Source of the DNA: an uncultured Chlorobiaceae bacterium
GTDB taxonomy: Bacteria; Bacteroidota; Chlorobiia; Chlorobiales; Chlorobiaceae
Assembly: GCA_903824045.1 (NCBI GenBank)
Contig: CAIJVD010000006.1
Location: 1-64,000, forward strand
Direction: 5' to 3'
Length of the DNA stretch: 64,000 nucleotides
Below are positions 44,279-52,085 of the stretch, piece after piece. The position numbers and the translations under genes were made by a program. Below the pieces are notes generated by a model. The model saw only the letters and a program-made list of their open reading frames with translations. It had not been told where the DNA came from and did no database searches. Numbering within the stretch: position 1 is the first letter of the stretch; the number at the start of each line of letters is the position of its first letter.

Positions 44279-45101
44279 TAATGCGGATTCCGATTTGCCC
44301 GTACCAGCAGATAACTTGATGTACCTCTATTGCATAACTGCGGGAGCTCCTCTGCCTGAAAGTTATAAAGACGTCTATAAGATAAAAGTCATTGAGGTTA
44401 ACGGCTTATATGTTATCTATAAAGAGGTAGGGGCTGACGAATATTCCACCGATAATATCCAGCTCAAGATCAAGGATGCAGTTTGGCTTGATTTTAACGT
44501 AAGAGATCATCTATCGATCCTGACCTCACTTATGAACGTTACCACAGTCATTCCGTTCAATTTCGGTACTGTCTATCGAACCAAGGAACGGATGCTTCAG
44601 TTTATTGCTGATCATGAAGGTGATATCAGACATAATCTCTTATTTTTTGAAGGCAAAGAAGAGTGGAGCGTTAAGCTCTATTTTGAAAGGAAGACAATAG
44701 TAGATAATATCAACGATATCAGTGATGCTATTCGTAAGCTTGATGATCAGATCAAAATCAGTTTTCCTGGAAAAGCTTATATGCTTAAAAAGAAAAAAGA
44801 GGAGATTATTCAGAATGAGATTTATGATTTCTATATAAAGTGTTCCGCAAGAATATCCGATATTCTATGTTTCTCTTGTATTGATACCAAATTGCTGACT
44901 ATTCAACAAGATGAACGTGCTGACAACACAGAAGACATGATTCTAAACGGTTCATATCTCCTGTTGAAGGAAAATATTGCTGAATTCCATGCTTCTGTTG
45001 ACAAAATTCTTGATGACTACCAGTCAACAGGAGTAACTGTTGCAGTTACTGGTCCCTGGCCGCCATATTCCTTTATTAAAATGCGCTCTACGAATGAATG
45101 A
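44253..45101 (+). CDS. gvpF/L: GvpF/L-family protein (fourth copy)
   Basis: 282 residues: MYLYCITAGAPLPESYKDVY, TVIPFNFGTVYRTKERMLQF, ILNGSYLLLKENIAEF and VTGPWPPYSFIKM. The GPWPPYSF ending marks the GvpL-type branch (shared with the fifth copy), unlike the GPLP-type copies. A charged helix (about 155-185) fills the middle. Its stop overlaps the small GvpA-family gene by 8 bp. Confidence 0.92.
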   Translation: MTILKMKNNNADSDLPVPADNLMYLYCITAGAPLPESYKDVYKIKVIEVNGLYVIYKEVGADEYSTDNIQLKIKDAVWLDFNVRDHLSILTSLMNVTTVIPFNFGTVYRTKERMLQFIADHEGDIRHNLLFFEGKEEWSVKLYFERKTIVDNINDISDAIRKLDDQIKISFPGKAYMLKKKKEEIIQNEIYDFYIKCSARISDILCFSCIDTKLLTIQQDERADNTEDMILNGSYLLLKENIAEFHASVDKILDDYQSTGVTVAVTGPWPPYSFIKMRSTNE

Positions 45102-45285
45102 CGATGTATATGGACTAAGCAAAGAGGTTACAGTTCTCGATATTCTTGATCGGGTATTGACGAAAGGTGTTGTCATTACCGGCGATATAGTTATTTCGGT
45201 GGCCGATATAGATCTTATTTATGTTGGGTTAAGAGTACTCTTGAGTTCTGTAGAGACTATGAATAAAATTAAGACTCAAATCTGA
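45094..45285 (+). CDS. Small GvpA-family protein (GvpM/GvpS type)
   Basis: 63 residues with the GvpA core: EVTVLDILDRVLTKGVVITG, then VADIDLIYVGLRVLLSSVET. It is shorter than GvpJ and lacks its C-terminal tail. The start ATG 45094 overlaps the preceding stop; the extra upstream open frame lies inside the GvpF/L gene. Such paralogues are minor wall or nucleation components. Confidence 0.9.
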   Translation: MNDDVYGLSKEVTVLDILDRVLTKGVVITGDIVISVADIDLIYVGLRVLLSSVETMNKIKTQI

Positions 45286-45301
45286 TTTTTAGAACATATT
45301 G

Positions 45302-46060
45302 ATGAATATGTCACTAATAATATTTGGAATAGCAAAAAACTCCTTATCTCACGCTCAATCATCTCTGTTGATTGAGACTCTCTATAAAGAATCCGGCATC
45401 TCTCTTGACCTCTTCAGGTATAAAGAGATCGTATTTATCTTTGCTGACTATCATGAAGCCAATTACTCGATGTCAAGAGATGATCTCTTGAGATATGCGC
45501 ACGTTATTGAACATCTGGCGAAATCTATATCGCTTCTGCCGATGCGTTATAAATCGCTTGCTAATTCTACCGACCAGTTATCTGAACATGCAGAAAAAGG
45601 CTATCACCAAATTTTGACTAATCTGGAATTGATAGATCATAAAGAGGAGTTTGCTGTCAGGGTGCTAAGGTCCCCAAGTGCAGCAGATAACGAGGACGGA
45701 ACGCATATCGGTACGGACGAGCATCAACTCCAGGATGCGCTTTCTGGTGACAGCCCGAGCAGGATCTATCTCAGAACGAAGTATGCTGCCTTTAAGGCTG
45801 AAGAGCTGCGGGCGGTATATAGTGAAAATGTCAAAAGAAAATTTATAGAAGATCTCGCTCCGATATCGCTTTTCTATGAGTTTAAGAAGAGGTTATCCCC
45901 ATCAACGGTTATGGACGCAGTCGTTCTGGTCGACAAAGATAAGCGGAAGGCCTTGAGTGACTTGATTGCCGGAATGCAGAAGTTTTATCCCCAGCATAAT
46001 ATACTGATGACGGGCCCGTGGCCTCCCTACAGTTTCGCCAATATTGATATACAGTTATAA
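45302..46060 (+). CDS. gvpF/L: GvpF/L-family protein (fifth copy)
   Basis: About 252 residues: SLIIFGIAKNSLSHAQSSLL, ISLLPMRYKSLANSTDQLSE, VMDAVVLVDKDKRKAL and MTGPWPPYSFANIDI. It is the most divergent of the five but shares the GPWPPYSF end with the fourth. ATG 45302 or 45308 could be the start. The stop and gvpK start overlap (TAATG). Confidence 0.88.
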   Translation: MNMSLIIFGIAKNSLSHAQSSLLIETLYKESGISLDLFRYKEIVFIFADYHEANYSMSRDDLLRYAHVIEHLAKSISLLPMRYKSLANSTDQLSEHAEKGYHQILTNLELIDHKEEFAVRVLRSPSAADNEDGTHIGTDEHQLQDALSGDSPSRIYLRTKYAAFKAEELRAVYSENVKRKFIEDLAPISLFYEFKKRLSPSTVMDAVVLVDKDKRKALSDLIAGMQKFYPQHNILMTGPWPPYSFANIDIQL

Positions 46061-46404
46061 TGATCGAAGATAAACTGATTTTCTGTTCAGGTTCAGAGGC
46101 TGAAATGCTGGATGAACTAAGCAAATTCTCTTCGCAACCTTCGTCACATATTAACGCCACCCCGGGAAATACTGATTCCGGAATTGCACGCCTCGTCCTG
46201 ACACTTATAGAGTTAATCAGAAAGCTTGTTGAAAAGCAAGCAATGCACAGAATTGATGGCAACTCATTGACAGAAGAGCAGATAGAAAACCTTGGGGAGA
46301 CACTTATGAAGCTTGAAATGAAGATGGATGAACTGAAAAAACACTTCAATCTCACCGACAAGGATCTGAATCTTAATCTTGGTATTCTGGGTGACTTGCT
46401 ATAA
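46060..46404 (+). CDS. gvpK: Gas vesicle protein GvpK
   Basis: 114 residues. The GvpK core GIARLVLTLIELIRKLVEKQ, AMHRIDGNSLTEEQIENLGE, TLMKLEMKMDELKKHF and LNLNLGILGDLL is complete. GvpK is required for vesicle formation, with an unknown molecular role. Last gene of the forward gvp unit; only 10 bp separate it from the convergent regulator gene, with no terminator between. Confidence 0.93.
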   Translation: MIEDKLIFCSGSEAEMLDELSKFSSQPSSHINATPGNTDSGIARLVLTLIELIRKLVEKQAMHRIDGNSLTEEQIENLGETLMKLEMKMDELKKHFNLTDKDLNLNLGILGDLL

Positions 46405-46414
46405 GGGGTTGAGA

Positions 46415-47812
46415 TTATAACGTGTCGGCATCTGTCTTTCTGATCTCGATGTTGTACTTTTTCATTTTTCTGATCAACGCATGGCGACTTATTCCTAACT
46501 GCACTGCAGTTTTTGCTTGACAGTAGTCATTCTCATCCAGTGCTTTTCTTATAATATCCGCTACCGATGAATTGAGTTGATCATGATGCTGGCTCGTCAA
46601 TTCCTTTTGCTTATGGGTTGGCAAAGGAAAATCACACAGTTCCAGAGAGTCCCCACTTGATAATATTATTGCCCGTTCGGCCAGGTTCCGCAACTCCCGG
46701 ATGTTCCCCGGGAAACTGTAGTTCTCAAGCTCCTCAAAAACCTCTTTAGCAATGATTTTTATAGGCTTGTTGATTCTTGTTGAAAATTCATCAACAAAGT
46801 CAAGCAGCAGTGGCCCGATATCCTCTTTACGCTCTCTTAGGGGAGGAATGTTAATATGAAGCGTATTAAGCCTGTGCAGAAGGTCAAGCCTGAATCGCTT
46901 CTCATCAACCATCTTCTGTAAATCATAGTTAGTTGCCGCTATAAGTCTGAAGTTTGTTTTGATTGTTTTGGTGTCACCAACCCTTAAGATGACCCGTTCT
47001 TCTATTGCCCGCAGAAGCTTTGACTGCAGAGTTAACGGCATGTCTGCTATTTCATCCAGGAAGAGTGTCCCTTCATTACAAGTCTCAAATAAACCCTTTT
47101 TATCAGATATTGCACCTGTGAATGCTCCTTTCTTATGCCCGAAAAATTCACTCTCTATTAACGATTCCGTAAAGGCACTGCAATTTATTGCTCCAAAGTA
47201 ATTTTCTTTGTTTTTGCTCATGTGATGAATCAGTCGAGCAAAAACCTCTTTTCCTGTTCCGCTTTCTCCTGTTATCAGGACATTAATATCAGGATACTCT
47301 GAAGCTTTTTTTGCGAGCTCATATATTTCTATGATTTTCTTGCTTTTGCCAATGCAGTGCCGGCCCATCCTCGACTCTATATCTACAGAAATCAGCGAAA
47401 ACTTTTCTTCAGCAGCAGCAACTCTTCGCTGCATATCAAGATGTTTCTGAGTGCGCTCAATAGCAATCTTGATATCTATATACCGCATCGGTTTTCTTAA
47501 GTAATCAAATGCGCCCAGTCTTATCGATTCAATAACCGTATCCATGTCTCCATGTGCTGAAACCATTATTACTTCAATATTCTGATATTTTGATTTAATA
47601 TATTTTAACACATCAAGACCATTTGCGCCTACCAGTCGCACATCAAGAATGACGAGATCAATCTCGTGTTTCTTGAGTATCTCATATCCTGAGGCAACAC
47701 TATTCGCACAGTGCGAAATGAATCCGGCATTTTGCAGATAGTCTCCGATTTCGTTTGTAAAATCTAATTCGTCATCAAGGACAAGGATATTTATCAATTT
47801 ACTGTTATTCAT
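46415..47812 (-). CDS. Sigma-54-dependent response regulator (NtrC family)
   Basis: 465 residues. A receiver domain (phosphoacceptor D57 in LVILDVRL, with acidic LDDE near 13 and Lys near 108) is followed by a central AAA+ domain with Walker A GESGTGKE (182-189), GAFTGA loop (229-234, the sigma-54 contact) and LDEIADMP. A Fis-type HTH ends it (AKTAVQLGISRHALIRKMKK). It therefore should activate RpoN promoters such as that of gvpA. Start MNNSKLIN overlaps the kinase stop by 4 bp (ATGA), giving a kinase-regulator operon. Its target at gvpA is inferred. Confidence 0.93.
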   Translation of the reverse strand: MNNSKLINILVLDDELDFTNEIGDYLQNAGFISHCANSVASGYEILKKHEIDLVILDVRLVGANGLDVLKYIKSKYQNIEVIMVSAHGDMDTVIESIRLGAFDYLRKPMRYIDIKIAIERTQKHLDMQRRVAAAEEKFSLISVDIESRMGRHCIGKSKKIIEIYELAKKASEYPDINVLITGESGTGKEVFARLIHHMSKNKENYFGAINCSAFTESLIESEFFGHKKGAFTGAISDKKGLFETCNEGTLFLDEIADMPLTLQSKLLRAIEERVILRVGDTKTIKTNFRLIAATNYDLQKMVDEKRFRLDLLHRLNTLHINIPPLRERKEDIGPLLLDFVDEFSTRINKPIKIIAKEVFEELENYSFPGNIRELRNLAERAIILSSGDSLELCDFPLPTHKQKELTSQHHDQLNSSVADIIRKALDENDYCQAKTAVQLGISRHALIRKMKKYNIEIRKTDADTL

Positions 47813-50800
47813 CGTATGGATTTGCTCGGATTTGGAAAGGAGATTGTTGCACATGTGCCAGTCATAAGAGAGCTCTTGAACTTTATATCTCCCTGCATTT
47901 CTTTTATTATTCCGTAACTGATTGAAAGACCAAGCCCGCTTCCTTTGCCAGACTCTTTCGTAGTGAAAAATGGATGCATGATATACTCAATATTCTCATT
48001 ACTGATGCCTATTCCATTGTCTTCAATAGTGATTGTAACTGTATCGTTTTCATGAAACGACCTGATTTTAATTGTCATAGTAAAATCACTGTTTGTTTTT
48101 AGTTTCTTTTCTTCAAGCGCATCAATTGAATTATTAATCAAATTAAGAATGACCTGTTCAAACTTATAGGTGTTCCCAATAACTGATATTCTGTCTTGTT
48201 CAGGCTTGAAGTCTATAGTTATTAATCGTTTCTTGCATTGGGCGGTTATCATTAGGAAAGCATTTCTTATGCTTTTATTAATGTTGATAACAGAGGAGAT
48301 GTAGTTGTTGTCTTTGCTTGAAAATGAGCGGATATTATCTATTATTGTTTGAACTCTCAAGATATTTTCAAATATCTTTTCGGATTTAATCTTGATATTA
48401 TCCCTATCAATCTTGTTTTCGGAATCAATAAGTAGTTTTTCAACAATTAGTCCGATATTATTTATTGGCTGAAATATTTCATGGGCTATACCGGAAGCCA
48501 TTTCACCAAGACTGATGAGCCTTTTTGCATGGAACAGTTCGCTTTCAATAATCTTCCGCTCTGAAATATCTCGAATGATCATCATATAGGAAGAGGGCGC
48601 CCCGTTATGATCTTGAATAAGTGCAACACTTATTTCTGCTGAGAATATTGAATTATTGTTTCTCTTTATTAGCAGGATCTCTCTGTTTTGAGTCAGCCCT
48701 TCTCTCAGAGCTACTTCGTAAATATCATTCAGAATTTTAATATTATCCTGATATACAATGGTTGAGAATGATGTTCCGATTACATCACTTTCGCATTTAG
48801 CTCCGAATAGTTCAAGCCCTATATCTGAAACATTGCTGATAATTCCGTCAAGACTGGTTGTTATTATGCTGTCTGGTGATGCTGATATCAGTGTTTGATA
48901 TTGTTTGTACAGCCTTATTCTTGCCTCTTCAGATTCACTGTATTCCAAGGAATCTGTTATTAGAACGGCAATGGATTCAATTATTTCCGATTCACCAAAT
49001 ACAGGATATACTGATAGTTCATACACATTATTGGTGTAATGATTTTTGTTTTCTGCTATATCCTGTGTTCTGTCTCCAAAATGGCACGGCTCCCCTGTAT
49101 AGAAGACCAATTCAAAGTTTGTTTTTCGGTTGAGTTTCAGGTCTTTATTAAATAAATCATGAAAATCGTGCCCCTTCAGATTCCTTGCATCATCCCCGTA
49201 CTTCTCTGTAAAAAACTTGTTCGCTTCAATAATTGTTCCGTCTATCCCGATAGCGCACAGTGGTTCCCGGGAAGAATTCAAGAGTAGTCCAAGGTTTCTT
49301 GTATTGAACTGATGGGTAATATTCTCCTTTTTATACCCGGAAATGTCTATACAGAAACCTGCATACCGGTTGTCATTACGGTCATGTATATTAACCGGGA
49401 AACCACTATTCATGATTTGCCTTTTTGTTCCATATGAGTCACAGGCATTACACTCTATACTAAATGCCACGTTATTGCTCATTGCATTGCGCATGACCTC
49501 TTCCGTCCGCTTGCGATCAGAGGGTGCAACGGCCTCTATCCATTGTTTAAAGCCGCATTCTGACAAATTTTTATCAAGCCCGTAGAGCATCTTCATCTCT
49601 TCGCTCCACTTCATCGTTCCATTTCGAGTGTTCCACTCCCAGCGTCCGGTTACAGCGGTATGTATTGGTGAAAGCACTGCCACAAAGTGTCCCTTTTGCT
49701 GGCTATAGGCTTTGATTCGGAATCTTTTTAATGGATTCAGGTATAATTCACACTGTTCTCCCTTGCCACTCATTGCAACTCTTCCCAGTGTGGTGATGAG
49801 TTCCTCATTTGTTTTTTCGATACCCGGCACAACCTCAGATATTCTCCAGCCCTCAAGATCTTCAAATCCGGTCATTATTTTGAACTGCCGATTGACCACT
49901 TCATAGACAAAGTCAACCGGGTGGCCGTTATCAAATATCATCCGGCAGTATGCAAATGCATATGAAGCATTGTAGAGCAGGTTTCTGTAACTGCTCCTGT
50001 TTTCAAGAATCTCTGTTTCAGAGGGGTTAAGTGCGGTTATGTTTACCGAGAAGATGAGCATTTGCATGACGAGCCCATCCCTGAAGGTCACCGGGTATAC
50101 CCTGTGGAGATAGAGCTGACCTTTCAGCTCCCCTTCAAAAGAGATGTGTTCTCCTGTTTGCAGAACCTGCTCTATTTTGTTTCTCGCTTTGTCGGAGATT
50201 TCGGGGGGCAGGAGGTTGTAGAGTACCGAGCCAAGCACCTCTTCCTGCTTATTGCCAAACCGGTCGATAAATGCTTCGTTAGCCGTAAGGATAATTCCCT
50301 GACGGTCAATCAAAAAGACCGGCTCCGAAAACTTGTCAAACAGAGTATGGATCGACTTGTCATATTCTGAATGCTCCTCTCCAGAGTGAAGGAGTTCAGT
50401 GCCACTGTATGCCGATGTTACCTTGAGCACGCGAAGCGGGACGGCGGAGAGAGATTCATAGCGTTTGCGATCTGTTATATCATGAATGATGCAATAGCGC
50501 AAAACTTTTGTCGAGATTCCGATATCGTTGCTGTAAATCTCAACATCGCGTACCGATCCATCGGCTCGCTTGTGGCGGACTGAAATGCGGTTTTGCGATG
50601 AGCATGACCCTCCATCCCTGTCAGGAGTTGCCTCGTCCGGACTGATCGCATTCATATCCTGAAGGCGCATTTGTCTCAGCTGATCTGACGGCCAGCCATA
50701 AAAGGCAGCAGCGGCCTCGTTTGCCTTTACAATCCGGCATGTATTGGGGTCAATAACGAGCATTGCGGCCGAATGGCGTTCAAAGAGCATCCTGAATCGA

Positions 50801-51633
50801 TCTTCGCTTTGGCGCAAAGCTTCTTCAGCCTGTATTCGGTCGGTTATGTCATGAAGCACGACATAATTCAGCAGTGTATTGGCTATCCTGAAATAGTTTG
50901 AGAATATCTCGACGTCACGAATTGAGGCGTCTGCTCTCCGGTGTCGAAAGGTAAATCGCTCTCCTCCTGACATCCGTGTTTTCTCTATCTCGTTCCTCGA
51001 GTCGCCGGGAGGGAGCGTATTGAGTTGCTGAATGCCCATCTGCTTCAGCTCTTCTGCAGACCACCCATAAAAGTCAGCAGCGGCTTTATTGGCATCGATG
51101 ATATTGCGAGTCTCAGGATCGATTATGAGCATGGCGGCAGAGTGACCCTCAAAAAACAGTCGGAACCGTTCTTCGCCTCGACGCCTCTCCTCTTCTGCCT
51201 GCCGGAGCAGCGTGACGTCATTGAAGAGTGCGATGAAGTGCTCTTTTTCAGGGCTGAACACCCAGATGTCAACGTGGCGTCGCACCCGGTCCAGCTGAAG
51301 CTTAAAGCGAGCGGAACCCCCGCTGCATGCTACGTTCCCGATTTTTTCAATCAGTTCCTGAAAAGCAGAACCCTCATCCTGAAATACCATAGAGGCAGTT
51401 GTGCCAACCAGATCTGTGAGGCCGGTCATCTTTTCATAGGCAGCATTGACCTCTATATGGGTAAAATCAACGGCGCATCCTTTTTCGAACTTCATACGCC
51501 CGTAAAGGTATGCATTGGGCATACACTCAATGAGGCGCTGGCGGCGATGCTCATCGGAACTAACCGGTACGAATGGCGTTCCGGATTTTATGTGATCAAT
51601 GTCGTTGCTGCTGCCGTACCGACTTTTTTTCAT
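47809..51633 (-). CDS. Soluble multi-PAS sensor histidine kinase
   Basis: 1274 residues with no transmembrane segment or signal peptide. About eight PAS/PAC modules can be delimited (near 29-140, 158-265, 282-385, 430-540, 552-660, 670-775, 785-905, 915-1030). Modules 1 and 5 resemble each other (Y-x-x-M-F-x-x-G-x-x-V-D-F-x), as do 2 and 3. The kinase core has H1051 (GIAHEIFQPINN), NLINNSIDAL, DNGIGI and GSGLGLSISYGII. HEIFQP replaces the more usual HEINQP. The signal is unknown; a cytosolic cue such as redox, light or oxygen is likely. It is cotranscribed with the sigma-54 activator. Confidence 0.9.
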   Translation of the reverse strand: MKKSRYGSSNDIDHIKSGTPFVPVSSDEHRRQRLIECMPNAYLYGRMKFEKGCAVDFTHIEVNAAYEKMTGLTDLVGTTASMVFQDEGSAFQELIEKIGNVACSGGSARFKLQLDRVRRHVDIWVFSPEKEHFIALFNDVTLLRQAEEERRRGEERFRLFFEGHSAAMLIIDPETRNIIDANKAAADFYGWSAEELKQMGIQQLNTLPPGDSRNEIEKTRMSGGERFTFRHRRADASIRDVEIFSNYFRIANTLLNYVVLHDITDRIQAEEALRQSEDRFRMLFERHSAAMLVIDPNTCRIVKANEAAAAFYGWPSDQLRQMRLQDMNAISPDEATPDRDGGSCSSQNRISVRHKRADGSVRDVEIYSNDIGISTKVLRYCIIHDITDRKRYESLSAVPLRVLKVTSAYSGTELLHSGEEHSEYDKSIHTLFDKFSEPVFLIDRQGIILTANEAFIDRFGNKQEEVLGSVLYNLLPPEISDKARNKIEQVLQTGEHISFEGELKGQLYLHRVYPVTFRDGLVMQMLIFSVNITALNPSETEILENRSSYRNLLYNASYAFAYCRMIFDNGHPVDFVYEVVNRQFKIMTGFEDLEGWRISEVVPGIEKTNEELITTLGRVAMSGKGEQCELYLNPLKRFRIKAYSQQKGHFVAVLSPIHTAVTGRWEWNTRNGTMKWSEEMKMLYGLDKNLSECGFKQWIEAVAPSDRKRTEEVMRNAMSNNVAFSIECNACDSYGTKRQIMNSGFPVNIHDRNDNRYAGFCIDISGYKKENITHQFNTRNLGLLLNSSREPLCAIGIDGTIIEANKFFTEKYGDDARNLKGHDFHDLFNKDLKLNRKTNFELVFYTGEPCHFGDRTQDIAENKNHYTNNVYELSVYPVFGESEIIESIAVLITDSLEYSESEEARIRLYKQYQTLISASPDSIITTSLDGIISNVSDIGLELFGAKCESDVIGTSFSTIVYQDNIKILNDIYEVALREGLTQNREILLIKRNNNSIFSAEISVALIQDHNGAPSSYMMIIRDISERKIIESELFHAKRLISLGEMASGIAHEIFQPINNIGLIVEKLLIDSENKIDRDNIKIKSEKIFENILRVQTIIDNIRSFSSKDNNYISSVININKSIRNAFLMITAQCKKRLITIDFKPEQDRISVIGNTYKFEQVILNLINNSIDALEEKKLKTNSDFTMTIKIRSFHENDTVTITIEDNGIGISNENIEYIMHPFFTTKESGKGSGLGLSISYGIIKEMQGDIKFKSSLMTGTCATISFPNPSKSIR

Positions 51634-52085
51634 GAGGGAGCATGGGGTTCCGGATTATGACGGCAGACGCATCTTTAGCTGATATATAAGCCATTTGTGG
51701 GAGGGGGGGGATCTATAAGATAGCGGCAAGCTTCTGCCGAACCTCTTGCTCCGGATGCGTCAGTGAATAGTACACTTATGTACTTTTGAAATATATGATA
51801 TCTTTCCGAATATATGACCAGCATATACGTCTTGGCGAGGAAATAGTTTTTTTTTTTGAGGAAATAATGCTGCAATAGTCGCGAAAATCGGGCTTTCTCG
51901 CTGTTTTTTACAACGAGATGCTATTGAGGAAGCCAAGCGTTCTCTGCTGTGAATGGTGACAGCATGTATGCCGGGGAGGGGGATGCGGGTCTCCGGACAA
52001 GGGAGGTTGAGGGGCAGGAGTCGCCGGCCCATGGAGGGTACCATGGGCTGGTGGAGCTTTTATTGCTGGAGGAGGGCGATCTGAT
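51634..52085. other. Gene-free gap between the kinase and the peptidase
   Basis: No gene is seen. It holds a 5-bp-arm dyad (cggca...tgccg, 51724-51739), a wide inverted repeat (gacgcatc 51666-51673 / gatgcgtc 51754-51761), a G tract near 51703-51710 and a T tract (about 51848-51858) in an AT-rich stretch. The kinase promoter should lie here. No -24/-12 element was found for it. Confidence 0.6.

Noticed and set aside
51703-51858. G tract and T tract as a terminator for a lost gene
   Set aside because: The two tracts are about 140 bp apart, and the T tract has no adjoining hairpin on either strand.
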